A DNA stretch of 64,000 bases from Cladorhizidae sp. MBARI D1340-BT2. Its lineage: Eukaryota > Porifera > Demospongiae > Poecilosclerida > Cladorhizidae. Positions within the stretch are counted from its first letter, which is position 1; every line of letters begins with the position of its first letter. Location of the stretch: assembly GCA_028752905.1 (NCBI GenBank), contig JAQNBH010000012.1:28405816-28469815 (forward strand), in the 5' to 3' direction. Both the position numbers and the translations under genes were made by a program. This document shows, piece by piece, positions 11,651 through 22,766 of this stretch. Under the pieces are notes generated by a model, which did no database searches, had not been told where the DNA came from, and saw only the letters and a program-made list of their open reading frames with translations.

Positions 11651-11947
11651 CCTTATTTACGTAAATGTAAATGAAATGTGTTGACAGTGAGTGTAAATGT
11701 GTTGCCTTGTTTCCCACCCTGATGAAGAATGAGCATTGAGGTAGAAACAGTCTAAAACATAACAAAATACTCATTAAAGAATAAATCTAATGATGAAAGT
11801 TAACACTCAAGAAAAATGGATGTTGCCACTTCTCCCTCCATTGATTGCTGGAAGCTATTCCCATTGTAAAATCTCCACGAAGGTGTGAGGAAGCCATAAA
11901 GTTCATAACATAGCAATCCCAATGATAAGTTAGCTTATTCTAGCCAA
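11651..11947. other. Spacer between retroelement G0 and terminal exon L1
   Basis: AT-rich sequence containing ACCCTGATGAAGAATGAGCA and an AATAAA-like stretch near 11780 (plus strand). Homologues are at 32.3 and 44.35 kb. No gene seen. Confidence 0.4.
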
Positions 11948-12039
11948 CTAAATTTGGTGAGCACAGTGAAGTTGTTCTTCAGATGCCTCTAGATTTGCTA
12001 GTCTGCACATGCGTCCCCTTAATGGCATCTTTCTTACTG
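11948..12039 (-). CDS. Terminal exon L1 of the Death-domain gene
   Basis: A 92-bp exon with a strong acceptor, CTGCTTTACTTACAG|CA. Entering in phase 1 from the 131-bp Death exon (AAA G|CA), it encodes AVRKMPLRGRMCRLANLEAS, then EEQLHCAHQI and a TAG stop. The 30-residue tail is basic at first, then acidic. Clear copies L4, L5 and L6 show the same frame and the same acceptor, and the phase match with the upstream exon is exact. No domain is recognised in the tail. M2 and M3 have no L exon of their own, so this could be their terminal exon too. Confidence 0.7.
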
Positions 12040-12456
12040 CTGTAAGTAAAGCAGAAGATGCCATGACTCAATTTCTGTCCTCCATTGTTAACTTTACAGA
12101 GCAATGTGGAGGGGGAAGGACAAGTGAAGAGCAAGCACGAGGAAAAGGGATTGAAAAGTTATGCTAATTACAGGCCAGAACATTTCACATGTCCCAGGAG
12201 AAATGGAGCTGGTCTGAAGACTTTGGAGGACTTCTCATGAATACCTAACAGAACATCACATAACCACACTAGCTTTGAAGTCATGTTCAGGATTGTTCTA
12301 CCTTATGTAATATCTAGATAAACAAGAACTATGTTTATATAGCAAAAATATAATACTTGTAAAAAGGAAGATAAACAAGACTGTGCCCATGTAGACTAAG
12401 GGTGAACATCCTTTACCACTTAAAATATACACACAAACACAATCAGCTAGACCAAC

Positions 12457-13416
12457 CTTTGATGCTTAAGATGGAAATAATGTCTTCAGCACTTTTCTCA
12501 AAATCTCCCTCCACACATACTCGAAGAAGATTCCTGTAAGTCTTTGGATAACCAGCTTTAGACCTCCAACACTCCAGAAGAGCCCACCTGTAAATAGTGT
12601 GGATCTAGAATATCACATTTTAAATTCTCGCATTTAGCATTGTAATACCTTTGTAGGCCAAGACTATCCCAGTGTAAGGTCCTAATTTGGTCCACGTCCG
12701 ACAAGTTCAGTCCTAACAGATATACCTTATCTTTCAAACCATACAGTCTTGTAGAAATTCGACCTAGGTCTACGTCTGACATTATCTCATCATCTAGGTA
12801 ACCATGGTTGCACTCTGGAACTTTGGCCAGCAGTTTGCCATATTTCTACAACAATAAATAGAATAACAGCAAAAACAACTAATTTAGCATGAAGACCACA
12901 TGGCTTCATAGAGACATTTGTGTTGGGGACAGAGTGAGGGTTCATATCCAGTATTACTACCTGGAGAGCATTATCATGACATATGGGTAGATGAAGTTTA
13001 AGAAGATAAGTCTTTGAAATAGATAAGTAACACTAACCTGGCTAGGCTCAGGTGAATCACAATTGAAGGACCTGAACTGACTTCAGCAGGTTTTAGTGCA
13101 ATTTTGACATATTCAAAGAGTAAAATTGTGGGAATGTATTATACATGTTGTCTACTTAATTGCCAAGTTCATTAACTGCAATTGTCAATCAACTAACATT
13201 AGTTAAAACAAATTGTCAATGCATACAATATATATACCTATTATGACACCATACTTTTTTTAAATCCTTGTAGTGTAGTTGGGAGATGGGGTAATCCCTG
13301 ATCCCCTCCCTGACTCCCTGTGAAATACTGATAGATGGTTTTGCTAACCTGTGCCTTGATGCTGCTTGAGAATGCAGTGATGGCAGCTGCTTCTTCATTA
13401 GTTCTTCCAGTAACAT
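12457..13416 (-). CDS. Death-domain module M1 (exons U1, D1, D2)
   Basis: Exons in transcription order are U1 13349-13416 (68 bp), D1 12649-12845 (197 bp) and D2 12457-12587 (131 bp). D1 encodes KYGKLLAKVPECNHGYLDDE, then MSDVDLGRISTRLYG, then the Death-fold core YLLGLNLSDVDQI. D2 continues with WALLECWRSKAGYPKTYRNL, LRVCVEGD and AEDIISILS. The LGLS..D..I...LQ.WALL.CW...G..KTYRNLL pattern is that of a Death domain (six-helix adaptor fold mediating homotypic interactions in signalling). All exons are open and phases join exactly. D1 is 12 bp longer than in M2. The start codon is not identified. Confidence 0.8.
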
Positions 13417-14390
13417 CTGCAGCAACAACAGCTAGTCAATGAGTGGATTATTTGTGTGAGTGCATCAATGGAATGTTTTATTTACACTACTACTAAACAT
13501 ACCAAGCATGTGAATGTCCACAAGTGAACCATAAACTCTGGTTGTCTATCACCACTTCTAACCAAACCACCAGAGCAACTAAGCTCTTACTAAACAAATA
13601 ATGCACACACATTGAATCTTCTACCATGTAAATGAATGCCTTGAATTTTTTATTAGACAGGAGCAGAGAGCTATACTTCTGTTACATGAGCCACATGAAG
13701 AAGGAGAGTCCCATGTCATGAGTCACAGTAAGAAAATACTGAATACCTGAGCTACACCAATAAAGACGAGCAGGTACTGTTTGCTGGAAGGTATAAGTTC
13801 CTGTGCAGCTCCACTCAAAATAAGAGCTTCAATAAATAGTAGGATCAGCCAGAAAGAGAATGTTCAAGATGGTACTGGCGATTTTCAGCAATTTTTTTTT
13901 GAAGTGGAAGTTGTAAACTCTTGCAACCAAAACTTATGTAATAGTAAATATTCCCATAGCACTAGCCCTGTTGCTAGACTCCCCTAGCCTCAGCCCCAAC
14001 ATTAGACACACCATACCTCTAGTCACAGCCCTAGCCTGACACCGTAGTTCTATACCAGCCCAAACATCAGACATTCCCATATCCATATCTCAAATCCCAC
14101 AGCCAGCTAGTCCAGCCCCACATCTAGCCCTAGATAACTGTACACACAAAGACCCCCACACTGCATATTTCCATACTCTTATGCGGACATTTTAACACTG
14201 CACATTTCTTTTACATGTGTCAAATGAAATGCATGTGATTCATGATCTGTCAGCCAGTGATGGGTCTAGTTTCACACCATGGTCTTGAGAGTTGAGATTC
14301 AGCAGTCGGGCAGCTCCAGGCCTGCATCAGTCTAATGATGACTGTACTTATACACTCTAGCATTCAATCAAGTCGATGCATTTACCCAAG
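13417..14390. other. M1 spacer upstream of U1
   Basis: The block conserved upstream of U1 (13645-13930) is present here with a poly-A/T run that breaks the reading seen in other modules. It is followed by a CCCTAG/CCCAGCC-rich stretch (13960-14160). The C/A-rich tract, MITE and minisatellite of the longer units are absent from this short unit, which instead runs directly into the AAATGCATGTGATTCATGAT block that follows minisatellites elsewhere. Confidence 0.45.
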
Positions 14391-14700
14391 CCTAATATAA
14401 GTCAGCATAACCAATAATTTACACTCTCCCACATATTAATCTGTGGGACATCTCACCTCACATTTATACTGGTAATAACAGTACACACACTTGTGGTATT
14501 TGTAGTCAGACTCATTACCATATTTGGTTATTGTACAACCACGGCTGATGAACCTATTTAAGTGAACCGCTGAGGTTTGGGATAGAGAACTAGTCAACAG
14601 GATTCTGTTCTGTTCCACCTGGTCATCTTCATATATGATTCAGTTGTAGTTTAACATATTCTTAGTATTTTTGCACCTTGTTTCTCTAATTATTTCTCTA
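14391..14700 (+). repeat. LTR-like segment, 5' side of retroelement G1
   Basis: Shares ACCAATAATTTACACTCTCC and CCTCACATTTATACTGG with the LTR-like blocks elsewhere, and extends through GATTCTGTTCTGTTCCACCT to an AT-rich end. A close copy is at 18322-18640. Confidence 0.45.
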
Positions 14701-14973
14701 ATTAATATTTAAGCTATAATCAGAGAACTCTATTGTAGCTTAATGACAACTAGCAGTTATCTGGTAGAGAAAGGATTGCAAAACCCTAAGATATAGTGAC
14801 AAGTTAATCGAATGAACCTCGACCATTGATTAGACCATTCAGCCAGAGCCTACATATTAGTCAAGATTAGCATGTGTTTGATCCGACTAGAAGGACAGGA
14901 CTTCCGCATAGCGTGAGCAGAGACCAGAGTCAGGCAGAGCTACAGACCAGACCAGCTGCACCAACTAGAAATA

Positions 14974-15401
14974 TTGCCAGCTGTTGTTGGTATTGACTAT
15001 TTGAATTGTCACTACAAAGACATATTGTTGTTGGCTACAACCGTTACAGGTTTGTTGTTAGCAGCCAAGTACACTAAAGAGAAATTATATCTTTGTCGTC
15101 CCACCTGCCATCACTCACATGATTACTTGGTACAGGGCATATTGAATGCAAGTTAGACACCGTAGCTTCAAATTCTGTGGTTACCAAGACTGCACTTCCA
15201 GAAGGCTATTTGGCGGGAGTATGGGTGAAGGTCCACACAAGGAATTTGACTTAGCAAACATAAACATTGACATGGTGGGAGATTGCAAAACTTCAAGGAG
15301 CTGTGGCTGATGGCACCACTGCTGATGTTCTACTGGGTCAAGATGCTCCCTTCCTAAACCACTCACTTGAGCCATTAGTGAAAGAGAGACTGATGATTTA
15401 A
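14974..15401 (+). pseudogene. Ty3-type gag/protease relic G1
   Basis: A diverged version begins near VVGIDYLNCHYKDILLLATT and VYLCRPTCHHSHDYLVQG-like sequence. The LDTxAS motif is represented by KLDTVASNSVVTKT in a broken frame. It ends with ADVLLGQDAPFLNHSLEPL, which keeps the LLGQD flap-like motif, and a stop at 15399-15401. Frames are interrupted at least twice. Confidence 0.6.
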
Positions 15402-15912
15402 ATACAAGCTATGTTGGTACAGACCAGACAAGCTGCAGAGCAAGAGCAACAACACTTGCAGGCTGATGAGATAGCTACAGTGAACTCAGGAGAAATACTC
15501 ACACCATGGGAGGAGTTAGTTGGAAATGACAGCGATATTTTGGTTGACCTGGATCAGAAACCCAGATAAAGCAAATGACAAAAATGAAAAGATGCTTAAG
15601 GCTTTGTCACTATCCCATCTGTCATTCCTGAGATGAACACCTCCTCTAAATTAGATGAGAACACACCCTCGCAACCAGATAAGACTGCACTCACTCGACC
15701 AGATGAGAATACACCTCTCAACCAGAGGATAGCGCATACTCTCAAATATATGAGAACACGCCCTCTCAACCAGATGAGAACACAACCTCTAAATTAGGTG
15801 TTGATGAACACGGTTGCCAGACTTTAGTGCTGAGCTACAGAACAACTCATACTTGCACAAAGAGTGAGAATCGCTGAACCAGGGGAACTCTGATTAGTTT
15901 TGTGAGGTTGGA

Positions 15913-16245
15913 TTGTTGTTTAGATGTCGACACGACAAGTTAGACAATGAAATACACCAACCAGTGTTGCCAGGCAACAGACAACAGCAAGCCATAACTC
16001 ACACACTCCACATGACCGGTCACCTCGGGTACAACAAAGCCAGACACAGACTGTTGGCCCACTTTTACTGGCCAGGCCTCAGCCGGGATGTGAATCAAGC
16101 CTGTGAATCCTGCGCTAAATGCCAGAGGGGAAGTAGACGTACACAGACCCTGTCTCCACTAATCTCTATGCCAATTATCACAGAACTACTGACTAGGGTA
16201 GCTTTTGATATAGTTGACCCATTGCCTCACACTAGAGCTATCTAG
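15913..16245 (+). pseudogene. Integrase zinc finger and start of catalytic domain, G1 (110 codons)
   Basis: The open stretch contains the H2C2 zinc-binding pattern: His33, His37, Cys64 and Cys67, within HMTGHLGYNKARHRLLAHFY and CESCAKCQ. It reaches the first integrase strand TRVAFDIVDPLP and then stops at a junction (TCTAGATACACAAG) with the sequence that normally lies upstream of a Death exon. The rest of the retroelement and the Death terminal exon are deleted at this breakpoint, identically in G2 and G6. Confidence 0.8.
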
Positions 16246-16382
16246 ATACACAAGAAATATGTTTATACAGCAAAAATATATACATGTATACTTGTAAAAA
16301 AGAAGACTGTACGCATGTAGACTAAGGGTGACCACCCTTTACCACTTAAAATATACACACCAACACAACCAGCTAGACCAAC

Positions 16383-17335
16383 CTTTGCTGCTTAAGATGG
16401 AAATAATCTCGTCAGCACATCCCCCAAAATCCTCTTCAACACATACGCGAAGAAGATTCCTGTAAGTCTTTGGATAACCAGTTTTATATCTCCAACACTC
16501 CAGAAGAGCCCAGCTGTAAATAGTGTGCATCTATAAAACCACATCCACAATTCATGCATTTAATTATAGTAGTACCTTTGTAGATCAGGACTGTATGTGG
16601 TCATTATGTGCTGCACCTCTGACAAGTTCAGTCCAAGCAGATATGCATCATGTACAACCAGTCTTGCAGAAATTCGACGTAGGTCCACACCAGACATTAT
16701 CACATCATCTACGTATCCACGGTTGCACTTGAGAACTTTGGCCAGCAGTTCCTCGTATTTCTACAATAATAACTAAAATAACAACAGAAACAACTAATTT
16801 AGCATGAAAATCATGGCTGCATAGAGACATTTTAGTTGCCAGGAAGTGTGGGGATGAGTGTCGAGCCTGGAATTTTTCATAGCTATCCTTACTACATGGA
16901 CCCATTAGCCTGATTTTTGGTTAGATGAAGTTTATTAAGTTAAGTCTTCGAAATAGATAAGTAACACTAACCTGGCTAGGCTCAGGTGAATCACAATTGA
17001 AGGACTTGAACTGACTTTAGAAGGTTTTAGTGCAATTTTGACATATTCAAGGAGTAAAATCTTGGGAATGTATTATACATGTTGTCTACTTAATTGCAAA
17101 GTTCATTAACTGCAATTGTAACATTAGCTGCAAAACAAATAGTGAATGCATACAATATACCTATTATGACACCACAATTTTTTTTTATCCTTGTTGTGTA
17201 GGTGGGAGGTGGGGTAATCCCTGATCCCCTGACTCCCTGTGAACCCATGACAGATGGTTTTGCTAACCTGTGCCTTGATGCTGCTTGAGAATGCAGTGAT
17301 GGCAGCTGTTTCTTCATTAGTTTTTCCAGTAACAT
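16383..17335 (-). CDS. Death-domain module M2 (exons U1, D1, D2)
   Basis: Exons are U1 17268-17335, D1 16576-16760 (185 bp) and D2 16383-16513 (131 bp). D1 carries VDLRRISARLVVHDAYLLGL followed by NLSEVQHIMTTYSPDLQ. D2 carries ALLECWRYKTGYPKTYRNLL and CADEIISILSSK. D2 starts with C instead of G after the AG acceptor, giving Ser instead of Arg at the junction codon. There is no terminal exon in this unit. The donor after AAA G is in phase with U1 of M1, 2.97 kb downstream on the minus strand, so read-through splicing would add a second Death domain in frame. Confidence 0.8.
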
Positions 17336-18321
17336 CTGCAGCAACAACAGCTAGTCAATGAGTGGATTATTTGTGTGAGTGCATCAATGGAAGGTTTTAT
17401 TTACACTACTACTAAACATACCAAGCAAGTGTATGTCCACAAGTGAACCATAAACTCTGGTTGTCTATCACCACTTCTAACCAAACCAGCAAGAAAACCA
17501 GAGCTTAACAACAACTAAGCTATTACTAAGCAAATATTGCACACACATTGAATCTTCTACCATGTAAATGAATGCCTTGAATTATTTATTAGACAGGAGC
17601 AGAGAGCTATACTTCTGTTACATGAGCCACATGAAGAAGGAGAGTCCCATGTCATGAGTCACAGTAAGAAAATACTGAATACCTGAGCTACACCAATAAA
17701 GACGAGCAGGTACTGTTTGCTGGAAGGTATAGGTTCCTGTGCAGCTCCACTCAAAATAAGAGCTTCAATAAATAGTAGGATCAGCCAGAAAGAGAATGTT
17801 CAAATTGGTACTGGCGATTTTCAGCAATTTTTTTTGGAAGTGGAAGTTGTAAACTCTTGCAACCAAAACTTATGTAATAGTAAATATTCCCGTAGTCCTA
17901 GCCCTGTTGCTAGACTCCCCTAGCCTCAGCCCCAACATTAGACCCACCATACCTCTAGTCACAGCCCTAGCCTGACACCGTAGTTCTATACCAGCCCAAA
18001 CATCAGACATTCCCATATCCATATCTCAAATCCCACAGCCAGCTAGTCCAGCCCCACATCTAGCCCTAGATAACTGTACACACAAAGATCCCCACACCGC
18101 ATATTTCCATACTCTTATGCGGACATTTTAACACTGCACATTTCTTTTACATGTGTCAAATGAAATGCACATGATTCATGATTTGTCAGCCAGTGATGGG
18201 TGTAGTTTCACACCATGGTCTTGAGAGTTGAGATTCAGCAGTCGGGCAGCTCCATGCCTGCATCAGTCTAATGATGACTGTGCTTATACACTCTAGCATT
18301 CAATCAAGTCAATGCATTTAC
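17336..18321. other. M2 spacer upstream of U1
   Basis: Near-identical to the M1 spacer (13417-14390), including the broken conserved block and the CCCTAG-rich stretch. The two units are a tandem duplication with a period of about 3.92 kb. Confidence 0.5.
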
Positions 18322-18640
18322 CAGACAACACTAAGCCAGCACAACCAATAATTTACACTCTCCCACATGTTAATCTGTGGGACATCTCACCTCACACAAA
18401 TACTGGTAATAACTGTACACATGCTTGTGGTACATGTATTTGTAGTCAGACTCATTACTATATTTGGTTATTGTACAACCACGGCTGATGAACCTATTTA
18501 ATTGAACCGCTGAGGTTTGAGATGAACTAGTCAACAGGATTCTGTTCTGTTCCATCTGGTCATCTTCATATATGATTCAGTTGTAGTTTAACATATTCTT
18601 AGTATTTTTGCACCTTGTTTCTATAATAATTTCTCTAATT
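18322..18640 (+). repeat. LTR-like segment, 5' side of G2
   Basis: Copy of 14391-14700 with small indels. Confidence 0.45.
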
Positions 18641-18899
18641 AATATTTAAGCAGAACTCTATTGTAGCTTAATGACAACTAGCAGTTAGCTGGTAGAGAAA
18701 GGATTGCAAAACCCTAAGAAATATTGACAAGTTAACCGAATGAACCTCGACCATTGATTAGACCATTCAGCCAGAGACCACATATTAGTCAAGATTAGCA
18801 TGTGTTTGATCCGACTAGAAGGACAGGACTTCCGCATTTGCTTGACCAGAGACCAGAGTCAGGCAGAGCTACAGACCAGACCAGCTGCACCAAATAGAA

Positions 18900-19332
18900 A
18901 TATTGCCAGCTGTTGTTGGTATTGACTATTTGAATTGTCACTACAAAGATTTATTGTTGTTGGCTACAACAGTTACAGGTTTGTTTGTTAGCAGCCAAGT
19001 ATACTAAAAGGAAAGTATATCTTTGTCATCCCACCTGCCATCACTCACATGATTACCTGGTACAGGGCAAACTGAATGCAAGTTAGACACCGTAGAGTCA
19101 AATTCTGTGGTTACCAAGACTGCACTTCCAGAAGGCTATTTGACGGGAGAATGGGTGACTGGTCCACACAAGGAATTTGACTTAGCAAACATAAACATTG
19201 ACATGGTGGGAGACTGTAAAACTTAAAGGAGCTGTGGCTGATGGCACCACTGCTGATATTCTACTGGGTCAAGATGATCCTTTCCTAAACCACTTACTTG
19301 AGCCATTGGTGAAAGAGAGACTGATGATTTAA
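18900..19332 (+). pseudogene. Ty3-type gag/protease relic G2
   Basis: A close copy of G1, with the same short gag start and broken protease. The flap-like motif ADILLGQDDPFLNHLLEPL precedes a stop at 19330-19332. DNA between the flap and the integrase contains the DENTPSQPDK-like linker. Confidence 0.6.
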
Positions 19333-19843
19333 ACACAAGCTATGTTGGTACAGACCAGACAAGCTGCAGAGCAAGAGCAACAACACTTGCAGGCTGATGA
19401 GGTAGCTACAGTGAACTCAGGAGAAATACTCACAACGTGGGAGGAGTTAGTTGGAAATGACAGCGATATTTTGGTTAACCTGGATCAGAAACCCAGATAA
19501 AGCAAATGATAAAAATGAAAAGATGCTTAAGGCTTTGTCTCTATCCCATCTGTCATTCCTGAGATGAACACATCCTCTAAATTAGATGAGAACACGCCCT
19601 CTCAACCAGATAAGACTACACTCACTCGACCAGATGAGAATACACCTCTCAACCAGAGGATAGCGCATACTCTCAAATATATGAGAACACGCTCTCTCAA
19701 CCAGATGAGAACACAACCTCTAAATTAGGTGTTGATGAACACGGTTGCCCAGACTTTAGTGCTGGGCTACAGAACAACTCATACTTGCACAAAAATGAGA
19801 ATCGCTGAACCAGGGGAAGTCTGATTAGTTTGGTGAGGTTGGA

Positions 19844-20176
19844 TTGTTGTTTAGATGTCGACACGACAAGTTAGACAATGAAATGCACCAACCAGTGTTG
19901 CTAGGCAACAGACAACAGCAAGCCATAGCTCACACACTCCACATGACCGGTCAGCTCGGATACAACAAAGCCAGACACAGACTGTTAGCCCACTTTTACT
20001 GGCCAGGCCTCAGCCGGGATGTGAATCAAGCCTGTGAATCCTGCGCTAAATGCCAGAGGGGAAGTAGACGTACACAGACCCTGTCTCCACTAATCTCTAT
20101 GCCAATTATCACAGAACTACTGACTAGGGTAGCTTTTGATATAGTTGACCCTTTGCCTCACACTAGAGCTATCTAG
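19844..20176 (+). pseudogene. Integrase zinc finger fragment G2 (110 codons)
   Basis: Same length and same 3' truncation as G1, with the H2C2 residues intact. It differs from G1 by a few substitutions (for example TGQLGYN for TGHLGYN, which replaces the second zinc-binding His with Gln). Confidence 0.8.
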
Positions 20177-20313
20177 ATACACAAGAACTATGTTTATACA
20201 GCAAAAATATATACATGTATACTTGTAAAAAAGAAGACTGTAAGCATGTAGACTAAGGGTGATCACCCTTTACCACTTAAAATATACACACCAACACAAC
20301 CAGCTAGACCAAC

Positions 20314-21258
20314 CTTTGCTGCTTAAGATGGAAATAATCTCGTCAGCACATCCCCCAAAATCCTCTTCAAAACATACGCGAAGAAGATTCCTGTAAGTCT
20401 TTGGATAACCAGTTTTATATCTCCAACACAACAGAAGAGCCCACCTGTAAATAGTGTGCATCTATAAAACCACATCCACAATTCATGCATTATACTACCT
20501 TTGTAGATCAGGACTGTATGTGGTCATTATGTGCTGCACCTCTGACAAGTTCAGTCCAAGCAGATATGCATCATGTACAACCAGTCTTGCAGAAATTCGA
20601 CGTAGGTCCACACCAGACATTATCACATCATCTACGTAACCACGGTTGCACTTGGGAACTTTGGCCAGCAGTTCATCGTATTTCTACAATAATAACTAAA
20701 ATAACAACAGAAACAACTAATTTAGCATGAAGATCATGGCTTCATAGAGACATTTTAGTTGCCAGGAAGAGTGGGGATGAGTGTCGAGCCTGGAATTGTT
20801 CATAGCTATCCTCACTACATGGACCCATTAGCCTGATTTTTGGTTAGATGAAGTTTATTAAGTTAAGTCTTCGAAATATATAAGTAACACTAACCTGGCT
20901 AGGCTCAGGTGAATCACAATTGAAGGACTTGAACAGACTTTAGAAGGTTTTAGTGCAATTTTGACATATTCAAAGAGTAAAATCTTGAGAATGTATTATA
21001 CATGTTGTCTACTTAATTGCAAAGTTCATTAACTGCAATTGTAACATTAGCTGCAAAACAAATAGTGAATGCATACAATATACTTATTATGACACCACAA
21101 TTTTTTTAAATCCTTGTGGTGTAGGTGGGAGGTGGGGTAATCCCTGATCTCATGACTCCCTGTTAAACCATGACAGCCGGTTTTGCTAACCTTTGCCTTG
21201 ATCCTGCTTGAGAATGCAGTGATGGCAGCTACTTCTTCATTAGTTCTTCCAGTAACAT
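20314..21258 (-). CDS. Death-domain module M3 (exons U1, D1, D2)
   Basis: Exons are U1 21191-21258, D1 20499-20683 (185 bp) and D2 20314-20444 (131 bp). U1 reads VTGRTNEEVAAITAFSSRIK plus AK; the alternative Met-starting frame has a stop in this copy. D1 matches M2 almost exactly. D2 has WALLLCWRYKTGYP and RVCFEEDFGGCADEI. The module lacks a terminal exon of its own, and its final donor phase matches U1 of M2. It is the 5'-most member of the possible three-module gene M3-M2-M1. Confidence 0.8.
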
Positions 21259-21479
21259 CTGCAGCAACAACAGCTAGTCAATGAGTGGATTATTTGTGTG
21301 AGTGCATCAATGGAAGGCTTTATTCACACTACTACTAAACATACCAAGCAAGTGTATATCCACAAGTGAACCATAAACTCTGGTTGTCTATCACCACTTC
21401 TAACCAAACCAGCAAGAAAACCAGAGCTTAGCAACAACTAAGCTCTTACTAAACAAATAATGCACACACATTGAATCTT

Positions 21480-21790
21480 CTACCATGTAAATGAATGCTT
21501 TGCTTTATTTATTAGACAGGAGCAGAGAGAAGATGCAGTAACTCTCATAAGCCAGACAAAGAAGAAGCTACTCTCATGAGTCTCTCTAAGAAAGAACAGG
21601 ATTCCTGAGCCACACCAAGTAAGAAGAGCAGGTAGTGTTTGCTGGAAGGTATAGGTGCCTGTGCAGCTTTCCTCAAAATAAGAGCTTCCATAAATGGTAG
21701 GATCAGCAAGAAAGAGAATGTTCAAGTTGGCAGCTGCGATTTTCATCATTTTTATTGAAGTGAAAGTTGTGCACCTCTACAAGCAAAACT
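21480..21790 (-). other. Conserved block upstream of U1, possible 5' exon (M3 copy)
   Basis: A minus-strand open frame contains ANLNILFLADPTIYGSSYF, EESCTGTYTFQ and a hydrophobic stretch. Copies precede U1 in all eight units (for example 54413-54889 and 60771-61022), but a one-base indel (QQTL versus QANT readings) changes the frame after TYTFQ in M4 and M5, and no donor of phase 1 was found. It may be a 5' exon, a 5' UTR or old non-coding sequence. Confidence 0.25.
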
Positions 21791-22254
21791 TATGTGTAGT
21801 CCTAGCCCTGGCATTACACTAACACACCCTCATTCCCAACATCACACATGCACACATCCATAATCAAAATACCACACTCAGCTAGCCCAACCCCCAGATC
21901 CAGCCCTAGATAACTAGACACACAAACATGCCTACACTGGACATCCCAGGCTGACACTATAATACCACACATGTCCATCACTCTCCGCAATAGACAGACC
22001 CAAACAAGAACAGCAGCACAGAAAACAAGAACAAAATGTTAAGCAGAACAGACCAATCAACACCAGTCAATACATAGCAACATAACATTCTAAACTAAGG
22101 GTCAGGACTAATTAACTCTTCCTGTAGTAATTAAACAAAAAGTAGATTATTTTCTCAGCTCATCTAGTTTTTTGGGTCTTTTCTGCTAGTCCTATCACAC
22201 CCCTGGTCATCCACATCACCACATTATATCTCTGTCAATCACACCATTCACCAT

Positions 22255-22296
22255 TACACATGGACCAATCACAGAAGTGCATGACATGCTTAACCT

Positions 22297-22329
<33 letters not shown>

Positions 22330-22340
22330 ACCATCAGCAC
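22255..22340. promoter_or_regulatory. CCAAT / TATA-like block with (TA)n run (M3 copy)
   Basis: ATGGACCAATCACAGAA is followed about 35 bp on by CTTATATACATATATATATA. The arrangement recurs at about 6085, 37675, 47065, 55305 and 61445. It lies roughly 1 kb upstream of U1 on the minus strand and could serve either strand, or be a relic LTR promoter. The TA run length varies between copies. Confidence 0.3.
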
Positions 22341-22766
22341 CTCATTCTTACTGATGAAGATACCTATGTGTCAAAGGCATTGTAATGAGAATTTATTGAT
22401 CCCTGTATCAATTTAGTGCCTGCTATTATTACAGAGAGAAAGAAAAATAATAAGCTCCCTGGTATGGCCAAGAGCTACCCTCCTGCTAGAAGTAGTCTCT
22501 TCCTGAGGACCTGATGGGTCCCGGTGCTCCATACAGTGAGTGAGAAAGAGGAAGAGTTTGGTCTTGCTATCATCAATGACAAATGTGGCTTCATCCATCT
22601 CTTAACATCTCTTACTTCTGACATGAAGGGGAAAAGCACATCTCCAGCATCAGCACCTACAACACTGACTTACCACATGCACACACTATACTAGTACCAC
22701 CACCAAGTACAACTACACATTAGATAGCTTCATACTACCACAGGAAGGATACTTCACACCAGCTGG

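Noticed and set aside
13349..13416. U1 read as MLLEELMKKQLPSLHSQAAS
   Set aside because: This frame has a stop in M3 and does not join D1 in phase. The VTGRT frame is open in all eight copies with conservative changes.
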